The translations under genes and the position numbers were made by a program. Positions 34,973 to 43,673 of a stretch of 64,000 bases of DNA are shown in pieces. The first letter of the stretch is position 1, and the number at the start of each line of letters is the position of its first letter. The notes beneath the pieces are model-generated. The model made no database searches. It saw only the letters and a program-made list of their open reading frames with translations, and had not been told where the DNA came from. This DNA is from Psychrilyobacter piezotolerans. Its GTDB lineage: Bacteria; Fusobacteriota; Fusobacteriia; Fusobacteriales; Fusobacteriaceae. The stretch spans positions 1 to 64,000 of the forward strand of contig NZ_QUAJ01000010.1 in assembly GCF_003391055.1 (NCBI RefSeq). Reading direction: 5' to 3'.

Positions 34973-35428
34973 AAGAGCAACATGACGTTGAATCCAGACA
35001 GGCACAATTTAGATTTTTATCCAGGATCTTTTTGAAAAAAAAAGAAGATGGGGTATACTTAAAAAAGACATTTAAACAATAAATTTTTATAGATAGAATA
35101 AAAAACCTAAGGATTCCATCCTTAAACTGGGTTCATTTCTTTTGGTGAGCAAAAGAAACGAACCAAAGAAAAACTCACTTTTTTTAAATGATGTTATTTA
35201 AGTAAGTCAAAGGTAATGTAAGTCTTTTTATAGCAACAGTCCTCGTTACACTGCGGAACTTATTCTGTTGAACGACTTAGTAGAATATTTACTGAGAAGC
35301 TAGGGAACATCTAAAAAATGATCTCTTAGCGAATCCCTTTATCTCATTTCTTTGTGATGAAGAATTAAATATCTTATGAGGTGGCAACTTGGGTTAAATA
35401 AAGTTATTAAAATTTACAGGGGGGAAGG
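34973..35428. repeat. Non-coding region with palindromic repeat (copy 2) and two-hairpin element (copy A)
   Basis: Three bases after the MerR stop is a copy of the GCAAC...GTTG element (34977-35010) with the shared tail ATCCAGACAGGCACAAT. From about 35105 to 35370 lies a second kind of repeat. Hairpin 1 is AAGGA-TTCCA-TCCTT (35109-35123). Hairpin 2 has arms GGTTCATTTCTTTTG and CAAAAGAAACGAACC (35130-35164). AACGACT and CATTTCTTTGTGATGAAG follow. The same order of elements recurs at 63000-63350. No convincing gene. Confidence 0.6.
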
Positions 35429-36061
35429 ATGAAAATAATAGATTTAACACATGTTATAGATGAAAAAATGCCTGTTTTTCCAGGGACAGAACCGCCTAAA
35501 ATCATTCAAAAAAATACAATAAAAAAAGATGGATTTGCTGAAAAACTACTGACCATGTATTCTCATACAGGAACCCATATAGATGCTCCTGCCCATATGA
35601 TAGAGGGTGGGAATTCATTGTGTGATTTTTCTGTTGAAAAATTTATAGGCAGGGGAATTGTAATTCCTTTAGAGTCAGATGATTCCATAGAATTAAAATA
35701 TCTAAAGAAATTTGAAACTGAGATAAGAAAAGCTTCTTTTGTGTTATTTTATTCTGGTTGGGATGAGTTTTGGGAGAGGGAAGAATATTTTAATGGATTT
35801 CCATCCCTAAGTGTAGAAGCAGCCAGATATCTTGTGGGATTTGATTTGAAAGGCATAGGTATAGATGCTGTATCTATAGATCCTATGGAGAGTGTAAATT
35901 TTGAGATCCATCATATCCTGTTAAAAAAAGACCTGATCATCATAGAAAATCTAAAAAATTTAAAATATCTGATCAATAAAAAATTTGAGCTGTATATTGC
36001 TCCGCTAAAGATAAAAGGTCTGGATGGATCTCCAGTAAGAGCCCTTGCAAGGATACTGTGA
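35429..36061 (+). CDS. Cyclase-family metal hydrolase (kynurenine formamidase-like)
   Basis: 210 residues. SHTGTHIDAPAHMIEGG carries the HxGTHxDxPxH metal-binding signature of the cyclase family (PF04199), and IDLTHVIDEKMPVFPGTEPP at the start is usual for the fold. Members hydrolyse formamides or cyclic amides, including N-formylkynurenine, but substrates vary and none can be assigned here. A GGGGGAAGG site precedes the ATG. The gene stands alone ahead of the thr leader. Single-domain, full length. Confidence 0.85.
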   Translation: MKIIDLTHVIDEKMPVFPGTEPPKIIQKNTIKKDGFAEKLLTMYSHTGTHIDAPAHMIEGGNSLCDFSVEKFIGRGIVIPLESDDSIELKYLKKFETEIRKASFVLFYSGWDEFWEREEYFNGFPSLSVEAARYLVGFDLKGIGIDAVSIDPMESVNFEIHHILLKKDLIIIENLKNLKYLINKKFELYIAPLKIKGLDGSPVRALARIL

Positions 36062-36255
36062 AACTCTCCTAATAATTGTTGATTTTTATGATCCTTTTTT
36101 GTTATATTTTTTTAATATAAATATGAGTTTTACATTCTAAATATTTAACTTTTCACATCAGTATTCAAGTAGTTCTTAGGGATTATACCAGGATTTTAAG
36201 ATGACCCAATGACTGCAAAATATTAATTATAATACAAAAATTAAAAAAAATTAAT

Positions 36256-36284
36256 TTGACTTTTTTTTGGAATCTTTATATGAT
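36256..36284 (+). promoter_or_regulatory. thr operon promoter
   Basis: TTGACT (36256-36261), 17-bp spacer, TATGAT (36279-36284). Transcription would begin near 36291, about 50 bases before the leader peptide. It agrees closely with the sigma-70 consensus. Confidence 0.75.
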
Positions 36285-36342
36285 ATTCTAAATCCACCGG
36301 GAGTGGACAAGAGTTCAAAAAAACGAACAAGGAGAAAAAACT

Positions 36343-36387
36343 ATGTATATAAAAAATATGATGACAACCATAATAACCCTGACCTAA
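36343..36387 (+). CDS. thr operon leader peptide
   Basis: A 14-codon ORF reading MYIKNMMTTIITLT with AAGGAG 8 bp before the ATG. Six of its last seven codons are Thr or Ile (T-T-I-I-T-L-T), the signal expected of a leader that stalls ribosomes when charged tRNA-Thr or tRNA-Ile is scarce. It lies between a good promoter and a strong terminator, in front of the threonine genes. This follows the logic of the enterobacterial thrL leader but is an independent sequence. Confidence 0.85.
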   Translation: MYIKNMMTTIITLT

Positions 36388-36500
36388 GTTTGCTTTCGAA
36401 AAACAGAAGCAAACCTCTTTTAGTTATCCAAAACAAGAGATGCTTCTAATATAGGGTTTTTATAAGTCTATTTAGAATTTCTATCTAAATAGACTTTTTT
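36388..36500 (+). promoter_or_regulatory. thr attenuator: alternative hairpins and terminator
   Basis: GTTTGCTT/AAGCAAAC (36388-36414) forms a first hairpin right after the leader stop. AGAAGCA (36405-36411) in its right arm can instead pair with TGCTTCT (36441-36447). The terminator is AGTCTATTTAGA/TCTAAATAGACT (36465-36495) with a T-run to 36500. The switch between these forms is inferred; the terminator itself is clear. Confidence 0.7.
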
Positions 36501-36564
36501 ATTTATCTGGGGAATTATGAAATTTCTTAATAAATTTAAATTTGTAAAAATTTTGATTATAATT

Positions 36565-36590
36565 AATTGGATGCAACATCACGTTGCTTT
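36565..36590 (+). repeat. Palindromic repeat (copy 3) between thr attenuator and asd
   Basis: GGATGCAACATCACGTTGC followed by TTTTTATTA. It is the reverse of the elements at 5083 and 34977. In this orientation it reads as a small stem with T-run and might act as a second terminator. Confidence 0.55.
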
Positions 36591-36614
36591 TTATTACAAT
36601 TTGGAGGAATGATC

Positions 36615-37619
36615 ATGAAAAAATATAATGTCGCAATTGCAGGAGCTACAGGATTGGTGGGACAGACTTTTTTACAGGTACTGGAGGAAAGAAAGTTTCC
36701 CATTAAAAATTTATACCTGATGGCATCATCTAGAAGTGCAGGGGAAATAATAAACTATAGGGGGAAAAATATAATAGTTGAGGAATTGAATGAAAATTCT
36801 TTTGATAAAGAGATCGACATTGCACTTTTTTCAGCAGGAGGAGAAGTATCAAAAAAGTTTTCACCTATAGCAGCCTCCAAAGGTGTAGTGGTCGTAGATA
36901 ACAGCAGTGCTTTCAGGATGGTTGAAGGAGTTCCACTCATTGTTCCGGAAGTTAACCCGGAAGAGGTATGGAGTCACAATGGGATTATAGCAAACCCCAA
37001 CTGTTCAACCATACAGTCTGTGGTACCCCTTAAAGTTTTAGATGAAAAATATAAGATTAAAAGAATTGTATATTCTACCTATCAGGCAGTATCGGGTTCC
37101 GGATTTGCAGGGATTAAAGACTTAGAAAATGGATTAAAAGGAAAGGCTCCTGAGAATTATCCCCACCCCATAGCGGGCAACTGTCTGCCTCATATAGATG
37201 TATTTCTGGAAAACGGCAATACAAAAGAGGAACAAAAGATGATAGATGAAACCAAAAAAATATTATCTAAAGATATCAGGGTGACGGCTACCTGTGTCAG
37301 AGTGCCTGTCTTGCACTCCCACAGTGTATCGATGAATCTTGAATTTGAAAAACAATTTGATATAGAACAGGTAAGGAAAGATCTGGCTGGTGTGAAAGGG
37401 CTGATTGTAGAAGATGATATAAAGGAAAATATCTATCCTATGGCAGTCAACTCAAAGGGAAAAGATGAGGTGTTTGTAGGAAGGGTTCGGAGAGATGAGA
37501 GTGTAGAAAATGGGTTAAACTTATGGGTAGTTGCCGATAATATAAGAAAGGGTGCAGCTACAAATACAGTTCAAATTGCGGAATTATTAGTTGCTGGAAA
37601 TAAAGGAGGAAATTTATGA
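36615..37619 (+). CDS. asd: Aspartate-semialdehyde dehydrogenase
   Basis: Reduces aspartyl phosphate to aspartate semialdehyde with NADPH, the branch step to threonine, methionine and lysine. 334 residues. The NADP loop is AIAGATGLVG, the active-site Cys lies in ANPNCSTIQ and the active-site His in RVPVLHSHS. The ATG at 36615 has TTGGAGGA in front; the longer frame begins within the palindromic repeat. It is the first structural gene of the operon and overlaps hom by 4 bp. Confidence 0.95.
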   Translation: MKKYNVAIAGATGLVGQTFLQVLEERKFPIKNLYLMASSRSAGEIINYRGKNIIVEELNENSFDKEIDIALFSAGGEVSKKFSPIAASKGVVVVDNSSAFRMVEGVPLIVPEVNPEEVWSHNGIIANPNCSTIQSVVPLKVLDEKYKIKRIVYSTYQAVSGSGFAGIKDLENGLKGKAPENYPHPIAGNCLPHIDVFLENGNTKEEQKMIDETKKILSKDIRVTATCVRVPVLHSHSVSMNLEFEKQFDIEQVRKDLAGVKGLIVEDDIKENIYPMAVNSKGKDEVFVGRVRRDESVENGLNLWVVADNIRKGAATNTVQIAELLVAGNKGGNL

Positions 37620-38551
37620 AATTAGGAATCATTGGTCTTGGAACGGTTGGAATAAATGTTTTAAAGATCTTATCAGGTGAAAAAGACAGGAAAAATAAAG
37701 AGATCGGGGATATAGAGATCCTTAAAATTTGTGATCTTCAAAACATTGATCTCAGTGGATATGATTTTACAGATGATTATAGAGAGGTCCTGAATGACCC
37801 CAGGATCGATACGGTGGTTGAACTGATAGGAGGAGTAGGAGCAGCATATGAGATTTCTAAAAGCACTCTGAATTCAAAAAAGAACCTGGTCACTGCAAAT
37901 AAACATCTTCTGGCTGTTCACGGAAAGGAATTATTTTCCCTGGCTGAAAAAAATCAGGTGAAACTCCAATATGAAGCTTCTGTAGGGGGAGGAATCCCGG
38001 TTATCTCACCTATAAAAGAAAATTTATTTGTGAATAATTTTAAAAATATCCGTGGGATTTTAAATGGGACATGCAACTATATGTTGATGAAGATGGAGGA
38101 GGGACTGACTTATTCAGAGGCTTTGGAAGATGCCAAACTTAAAGGATATGCTGAAGCCGATCCGACATTTGATATAAAGGGAATCGATACAGCCCACAAG
38201 ATCAGTATCTTAGCACATCTGGCCTGGGGAGAATTAAAGGAATTTTCTGAAATTTCCATTGTCGGGATAGATAAACTGACTAAAGATGATGTTGAAGCAG
38301 CCAAATCCCAGGGACTCAGATATAAATTACTGGGAGAAGCAAACTTTGACGGAAAAGAATTAAATATAAGGGTGGCTCCTGTGGCGGTCAAAAAAGATGA
38401 GCTGTTATACAATGTAAACGGGGTATACAATGCCGTGGAATTAGATGGAAACTATACAGGGAAAACTATCTTCTATGGTGAAGGTGCCGGGGGAGATGCC
38501 ACAGCTGCAGCAGTAATTTCAGACATTTATAAGATCAAACTGGGAGGATAG
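37616..38551 (+). CDS. hom: Homoserine dehydrogenase (short form, no ACT domain)
   Basis: Reduces aspartate semialdehyde to homoserine. 311 residues: Rossmann domain (LGIIGLGTVGINVLKIL) and catalytic domain with GGGIPVISPIKENL, ILNGTCNYMLMKMEEG and GYAEADPTFDIKGIDTAHK. Many homologues carry a C-terminal ACT domain for threonine inhibition; this one stops before it. Feedback control may therefore rest on the attenuator and on the aspartate kinase. Starts within the asd stop (ATGA-type overlap). Confidence 0.95.
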   Translation: MKLGIIGLGTVGINVLKILSGEKDRKNKEIGDIEILKICDLQNIDLSGYDFTDDYREVLNDPRIDTVVELIGGVGAAYEISKSTLNSKKNLVTANKHLLAVHGKELFSLAEKNQVKLQYEASVGGGIPVISPIKENLFVNNFKNIRGILNGTCNYMLMKMEEGLTYSEALEDAKLKGYAEADPTFDIKGIDTAHKISILAHLAWGELKEFSEISIVGIDKLTKDDVEAAKSQGLRYKLLGEANFDGKELNIRVAPVAVKKDELLYNVNGVYNAVELDGNYTGKTIFYGEGAGGDATAAAVISDIYKIKLGG

Positions 38552-38553
38552 AT

Positions 38554-39711
38554 ATGATAGTCGTTCAGAAATTTGGCGGAACAAGCCTAAAGGGCAGTGA
38601 GAGACTTCGTGAAGTGGCCAAATGGGTAGTTAAAAATAAAAATGAAGGCAATAAGATGGTAGTTATTGTATCAGCTCCCGGCGGAATGACCGACTCCCTT
38701 ATAAATGAAGCCAAAGAGATGAATACCAATCCAAAGGGGAGGGAGCTGGATATGCTCCTTTCAGTGGGGGAACAAATTTCCGCAGCACTGCTTGCCATGG
38801 GAATCGAGGAATTAGGAGAAAAAGCCGTTTCATTCAATGCGTCACAGCTCCAGTTAAAAACAAACGGTGAACATAATAATGCTAAGATTTTGAATATTTC
38901 TCCCGAAAAAATCCTGGAAAATTTAAACAACGACTATATAGTTATTGTGACTGGATTTCAAGGGGTAGATGATGAAGGAAATATAACTACCCTGGGTAGG
39001 GGAGGAAGCGACACCAGTGCTGTGGCTATTGGAGCAGCGGTTAATGCCAATAAGATTGAGATCTATACAGATGTAGATGGGGTCTATACCTCGGACCCGA
39101 GAATTATAAAAAATGCTAAAAAAATTAAAAATATTTCTTTTGATGAAATGATTGAGATGGCCGATAAGGGATCCAAAGTTTTACACTGCAGGAGTGTAGA
39201 ATTAGCATCTAAATATGAAATCCCCATCCACCTGCGTTCAGCCTTTTCATGGAGAGAAGGAACTTGGATTAAAAAGGAGAAAACTATGGAAAATTCAGTT
39301 GTGAGAGGAATCTCAAATATAAATAATCTGGCAAATCTAAAAATAAATTTTAAAAATATGGATGAACTTGTGGATCGTCTGGAAGAAAATAATATCAATG
39401 TAAAATTGTTTCAGCAGTTGGAGAATTCTAAATTTTCAATTTTGACTGAAAAAGAAGATGCTCTGAGATTTTATAAGGTTTTAAAAAAAGATGGGTATTC
39501 TCTGGAAATAAATGATGATCTGGGTATGATCTCTGTCATCGGGCTGGGGATTGCATCCAATAATATCCCCAGAAAATTAACTAAAATTTTAAATTCAAAT
39601 GAGATAAATATCGATTCGATTTCTTCAAATCAAACAAGTGTATCCTATGTCATATCTCAGAATAATTTAAATAATGCCAATGCTATTTTTCATCGTGAAT
39701 TATTTGAATAG
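38554..39711 (+). CDS. lysC: Aspartate kinase
   Basis: Phosphorylates aspartate, the first step of the pathway. 385 residues. The N-terminal kinase domain has VVQKFGGTSLKGSERL and the central LGRGGSDTSAVAIGAAVNAN motif, with ITTL before it. The last ~125 residues form two ACT-like domains (ISVIGLGIASNNIPRK in the second), the expected site of amino-acid inhibition. It starts 2 bp after hom. Because it sits in a threonine operon it is probably the threonine-responsive isoenzyme, which is an inference. Confidence 0.95.
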   Translation: MIVVQKFGGTSLKGSERLREVAKWVVKNKNEGNKMVVIVSAPGGMTDSLINEAKEMNTNPKGRELDMLLSVGEQISAALLAMGIEELGEKAVSFNASQLQLKTNGEHNNAKILNISPEKILENLNNDYIVIVTGFQGVDDEGNITTLGRGGSDTSAVAIGAAVNANKIEIYTDVDGVYTSDPRIIKNAKKIKNISFDEMIEMADKGSKVLHCRSVELASKYEIPIHLRSAFSWREGTWIKKEKTMENSVVRGISNINNLANLKINFKNMDELVDRLEENNINVKLFQQLENSKFSILTEKEDALRFYKVLKKDGYSLEINDDLGMISVIGLGIASNNIPRKLTKILNSNEINIDSISSNQTSVSYVISQNNLNNANAIFHRELFE

Positions 39712-39719
39712 GAGATCTT

Positions 39720-40658
39720 ATGGCTGTATATACTAACTTAACTAATGAACACAAAGAAGATATCAGAACTCTTTATAACCTGGGAAAAGATGCGGATTTC
39801 ATTGAAATTCCAGAGGGAATACTCAACACAAATTATCTGATTAAAGACAGGGATAAAAAATATGTTTTCAGACTCTTAGAGGGGAGACGAAATATAGATG
39901 AGGAATTAAAAGAATTGGAATTTTTAAACTTTTTAAATAAAAATGATATTTCATGTCCCCGGGTATCTGTAAATAATCTGGGTAAAAACCATATCTTTAT
40001 CCAGGAAAAAATGGGATGTTTATTTGATTTTATTCACGGCAAGAAAGTAAATAAGATCGATAGTGAGGTCTTAAGAAAAATTGGTTCTACTCTGGGAAGG
40101 CTGCACAATTTATCCCAGGGGAGGTCTATTGAAAGAACCAGAAAAATAGACTTGGATTTTTTTTATGATAAGATCTCAAAAATCGATCTGAAAACTGTTT
40201 TAAAAAAAGACCATGATTTGATCATGGAAAGGTATAAAGAGATAAAAGAAGTAGATTTCTCCAGCCTTCCAAAGGGGATTGTTCACAACGATATATTTCC
40301 GGACAATGTATTTATGGGAGAAAAACTTTCATTGATTGATTTCAATGACTGTATGAATGCTCCATTTATTATAGATTTAGCTATTGTAATAAATTTTTGG
40401 ATCAAAATAAAAGAATTTTCTAAAGATAAAGAAAAGAAGTTTATAAAAATATTTTTAGAGGCATATGAAGGGGAACGAAAATTATTGCCTGAAGAAAAAA
40501 AACTATTGAAAAAAATGGTTTTAAAGATGGCTCTTACCTTTATTTTTTTAAGGATAAATAAATCTTATGTAGAAGATAACAGGGGTAAAAATATGGAAGT
40601 TAAAACTTACAAAGAGCTTTTGTTCTTACTTGAGGAGGAAACAGATGAAATATATTAG
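39720..40658 (+). CDS. thrB: Homoserine kinase, APH-fold type (ThrB2-like)
   Basis: Phosphorylates homoserine to O-phosphohomoserine. 312 residues of the aminoglycoside-phosphotransferase fold rather than the GHMP fold. The catalytic loop reads IVHNDIFPDNVF, the Mg-binding segment is LIDFNDCMNAPFIIDLA, and NTNYLIKDRDKKYVFRLLEG lies near the N-terminus. Its place between lysC and thrC supports this substrate over choline or other sugars. It overlaps thrC by 14 bp. Confidence 0.9.
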   Translation: MAVYTNLTNEHKEDIRTLYNLGKDADFIEIPEGILNTNYLIKDRDKKYVFRLLEGRRNIDEELKELEFLNFLNKNDISCPRVSVNNLGKNHIFIQEKMGCLFDFIHGKKVNKIDSEVLRKIGSTLGRLHNLSQGRSIERTRKIDLDFFYDKISKIDLKTVLKKDHDLIMERYKEIKEVDFSSLPKGIVHNDIFPDNVFMGEKLSLIDFNDCMNAPFIIDLAIVINFWIKIKEFSKDKEKKFIKIFLEAYEGERKLLPEEKKLLKKMVLKMALTFIFLRINKSYVEDNRGKNMEVKTYKELLFLLEEETDEIY

Positions 40659-42093
40659 TACTCGTGGAAATCATGAAAATTGTACAGCCTCCCAGGCCAT
40701 TGAAAAAGGGATCTGCAGTGACCGGGGCCTTTTTGTTCCTAAAAAATTTCCTCATGTTTCCCTGGAGGAAATTGAAAAGATGAAAGAGATGAACTATAAG
40801 GAGGTGGCTTTAAATATACTGAAAAGATACCTTACAGACTACAGCGAGGAAGAATTAAAAGAGTGTATAGGGGTCTATGATGAAACTTTTTCCCATCCGG
40901 AAAAAACCCCGGTAGTGAAATTAAAAGACGGGGTCTATGTATTGGAACTCTGGCATGGACCGACTCTTGCATTTAAAGATATGGCCCTTCAGATTATGCC
41001 CCGTCTCTTTACCCAGGCAAGGAAAAAAAATAATGCTGAAAAAGAAAGTTTAATCCTGGTTGCCACATCCGGCGACACAGGAAAGGCTGCACTGGAAGGA
41101 TTTAAAGATCTGAAAGGTGTAAGGGTAGTTGTATTTTATCCGGCTCATGGAGTGAGTGATGTACAGAGGCTTCAGATGCTGACATCTGAAGGTGAAAATG
41201 TAGAGGTAGTAGGGGTTGTTGGGAATTTTGATGACTGCCAGACTGCCGTAAAAAATATATTTTTAGATGAAGAATTAAATCTATCCTTGGATAAATTTAA
41301 ACTTTCTTCTGCTAATTCAATTAATCTTGGGAGACTCCTCCCCCAGATAATCTATTATTTTAAAGCCTATCTTCAATTGTTGAGAGACAATGAAATTACT
41401 TTGGGAGAAACGATAGATTTTTCCGTGCCCACTGGAAACTTCGGGGATATATTGGCCGGATATTATGCCAAACAAATGGGCCTTCCTGTGGGGAAATTGA
41501 TCTGTGCCTCCAATAAAAACAATGTATTATATGATTTTTTAAAAACAGGGATCTATAATAAACAGAGGGATTTTTTCAAAACTATGAGCCCGTCCATGGA
41601 TATTTTAGTCTCTTCCAATTTAGAAAGACTTATATATCATATTTTAGAAGATGGTAAAGTTTTAAACAGACTCTACAATGAATTTGAAGAAACAGGAATA
41701 TTAGAGTTAGATACAGCATCTCTAAAAAAGATCCAGGAAACTATAGCTGCGGACTATAGTACCGAAGATGAGTGCTTAGAAACTATCTATGATACATTTG
41801 ATAAAAATAATTATATGATAGATCCCCATACTGCAGTTGCCATGAATGGAGGTTTAAAAAATAAATCACGTAAAACAGTTGTTCTTTCCACTGCCAATAT
41901 CTATAAATTTTCTTCCAGCATTTTAAAAGCATTTGATTTAGAAAAAAATAATGAATTTGAAAATATTGAGGCCCTGGAAAAACTATCTAAAGAAGATGTT
42001 CCGTTAAATATAAAAAAATTAAAATCTCTCAAGATATTGCATACTAAAGTAGTTGAGAAAGACAAACTGGGAGATGTTTTGAGAAGTTTATAA
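40645..42093 (+). CDS. thrC: Threonine synthase
   Basis: Converts O-phosphohomoserine to threonine with pyridoxal phosphate. About 482 residues. The PLP lysine is in LAFKDMALQIMP, the phosphate loop in ATSGDTGKAALEGF, and the fungal/bacterial long-form N-terminus MKYISTRGNHENCTASQAIE is complete. GAGGAGG lies before the ATG at 40645, so the upstream ATG at 40630 is not preferred. Last gene of the operon; 40 bases or fewer separate its stop from the glycine-riboswitch promoter. Confidence 0.95.
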   Translation: MKYISTRGNHENCTASQAIEKGICSDRGLFVPKKFPHVSLEEIEKMKEMNYKEVALNILKRYLTDYSEEELKECIGVYDETFSHPEKTPVVKLKDGVYVLELWHGPTLAFKDMALQIMPRLFTQARKKNNAEKESLILVATSGDTGKAALEGFKDLKGVRVVVFYPAHGVSDVQRLQMLTSEGENVEVVGVVGNFDDCQTAVKNIFLDEELNLSLDKFKLSSANSINLGRLLPQIIYYFKAYLQLLRDNEITLGETIDFSVPTGNFGDILAGYYAKQMGLPVGKLICASNKNNVLYDFLKTGIYNKQRDFFKTMSPSMDILVSSNLERLIYHILEDGKVLNRLYNEFEETGILELDTASLKKIQETIAADYSTEDECLETIYDTFDKNNYMIDPHTAVAMNGGLKNKSRKTVVLSTANIYKFSSSILKAFDLEKNNEFENIEALEKLSKEDVPLNIKKLKSLKILHTKVVEKDKLGDVLRSL

Positions 42094-42098
42094 GATTG

Positions 42099-42127
42099 TT
42101 GACATAATTAAAAAAAATTGTTATAAT
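42099..42127 (+). promoter_or_regulatory. Promoter of the glycine riboswitch-ltaE unit
   Basis: Perfect consensus TTGACA (42099-42104), 17-bp spacer, TATAAT (42122-42127), directly after the thrC stop. Confidence 0.9.
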
Positions 42128-42143
42128 CCTAACTAAAAATAAA

Positions 42144-42336
42144 ATCGGACGAAGGTATGGGGAGAGAGCTTAGAATATAAGCCACCGAAGAAGTAAAACT
42201 TTCAGGTATTCTGCAAAGCAGATAAGGACCCTTACTGGACGAGCCTCTGGAGAGACCCAAAATAACGGGCACCGAAGGAGCAAAACCGGTCTATGGACTG
42301 GACAAATCTCTCAGGTAAAAAGGACAGAGGAAGGAA
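42144..42336 (+). ncRNA. Tandem glycine riboswitch
   Basis: Two aptamers with a short linker. Aptamer 1 shows GGGGAGAGAGC, then CCACCGAAG, CTTTCAGGT and AAGGACC. Aptamer 2 shows CTGGAGAGACCC, GGCACCGAAGGAGCAAAACC, CTCTCAGGTAAAAAGGACAG. These are the conserved blocks of the glycine riboswitch in the right order, and the tandem layout is its usual form. It lies downstream of a consensus promoter and upstream of a terminator and the threonine aldolase gene. Confidence 0.95.
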
Positions 42337-42402
42337 AACATATGCATATATGCATGTGTTTTATTTGCCTTCTAAAAAATTCTTATGGATTATTTCCTAC
42401 TT

Positions 42403-42446
42403 CAGAGGTTATGACTGCAGACTGCAGTCATAACCTCTTTTATTTT
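42403..42446 (+). terminator. Riboswitch expression-platform terminator
   Basis: AGAGGTTATGACTGCAG (42404-42420) pairs with CTGCAGTCATAACCTCT (42422-42438), followed by TTTTATTTTT. The CAGAGG at its left edge repeats the CAGAGG that closes aptamer 2 (42325-42330); both can pair with CCTCTG at 42244-42249. Confidence 0.85.
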
Positions 42447-42483
42447 TGCTTTAAAAAATTTATTATGAATCACAGGAGGAAAA

Positions 42484-43539
42484 ATGGAGAAAAAAAGTTT
42501 TGCAAGTGATAATTACAGCGGAGTACACCCAAAAATAATGGAGGCGCTTATAGAGTGCAATGTAGGTCACGCAAAAGCATACGGAGAGGATAGATACACA
42601 AAAAAAGCCATAGAGAAATTTAAACAGATATTTGGTCAGGAGATCTATGTTGATTTTTTATATAACGGTACCGGAGCCAACACGGTGGCTTTAGATGCCA
42701 TGACTGAATCATTTCAGTCTGTAATCTGTCCGGAGCAGGCACATATAAACACATACGAAGTAGGAGCCCCTACAAAATTTACCGGATGTCCCATGATAGG
42801 AATAAAGGCTTCTGATACAGGAGGTAAGCTGAAAGTTGAAAGGGTAAGGGACTACCTAAAAATTTCCACGGGGAGTATGCATCATTCCCAGCCGAGAGTC
42901 ATCTCTATAACCCAGCCCACAGAGGTAGGGAGTGTCTATACACTGAAAGAAATAGAAGAAATAGCAGACTTTGCCCATGAAAACGGGCTCCTCCTCCACA
43001 TGGACGGGGCAAGGATATTCAATGCGGCTGAGAGTCTGGGTGTGGGGTTAAAAGAGATGACAAAGGATCTCGGAGTGGATGTACTGTCATTCGGAGGGAC
43101 AAAAAACGGGATGATGTTTGGAGAAGCTGTGGTATTTTTCAATACAAAGCTGGCTGAAAATTTTACCCATAGAAAAAAACAATGCACACAGTTAAATTCT
43201 AAGATGCGTTATATAACGGCACAGTTTACAGCCCTTTTAGAAGATGGACTGGGATTTAAAAATGCAAAACAGTCCAATAATATGGCAAAACTTTTGGCAG
43301 AGAGTGTATCGGATATCCCAGGTGTGGAGATGACAAATGAAGTGGAAGCAAATACTGTATATGCCATCCTTCCAAAAGAAATAATACCGGATCTGCAGGA
43401 AAAATACTTCTTTTATGTCTGGGATATAGTACGTTCAGAGGTCAGATGGGTCACATCTTTTGATATAACAGAGGAAGATGTGATGGATTTTGCAGAACAA
43501 ATAAGGTCTACCCTGGAAAAAATTAAAAAAGCAGCCTAA
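42484..43539 (+). CDS. ltaE: Low-specificity L-threonine aldolase
   Basis: PLP enzyme that splits threonine to glycine and acetaldehyde. 351 residues. FASDNYSGVHPKIMEAL at the start, the HMDGARIFNAA motif and VLSFGGTKNGMMFGEAVVFF with the PLP lysine in TKNG are all present. CAGGAGG precedes the ATG. A tandem glycine riboswitch and terminator precede the gene, so it is made according to glycine level. The gene directly upstream (thrC) supplies its substrate. Confidence 0.95.
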   Translation: MEKKSFASDNYSGVHPKIMEALIECNVGHAKAYGEDRYTKKAIEKFKQIFGQEIYVDFLYNGTGANTVALDAMTESFQSVICPEQAHINTYEVGAPTKFTGCPMIGIKASDTGGKLKVERVRDYLKISTGSMHHSQPRVISITQPTEVGSVYTLKEIEEIADFAHENGLLLHMDGARIFNAAESLGVGLKEMTKDLGVDVLSFGGTKNGMMFGEAVVFFNTKLAENFTHRKKQCTQLNSKMRYITAQFTALLEDGLGFKNAKQSNNMAKLLAESVSDIPGVEMTNEVEANTVYAILPKEIIPDLQEKYFFYVWDIVRSEVRWVTSFDITEEDVMDFAEQIRSTLEKIKKAA

Positions 43540-43673
43540 AAACTTCAGAAAATAGTTTTCAAAGAGGATTTTTTTAAACTGCTGGTATAAAGATAATAAG
43601 CCGCAGAGAGATTTAATAAAAGCTGGGCAGGATGGAAGAGACAAAAAAAATAAGGTGAAAGGAGATAAATATT

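Noticed and set aside
36267-36449. 60-codon ORF MESLYDILNPP...
   Set aside because: It starts upstream of the predicted transcription start and overlaps the leader peptide and attenuator hairpins. The 14-codon Thr/Ile ORF in another frame explains the region better.
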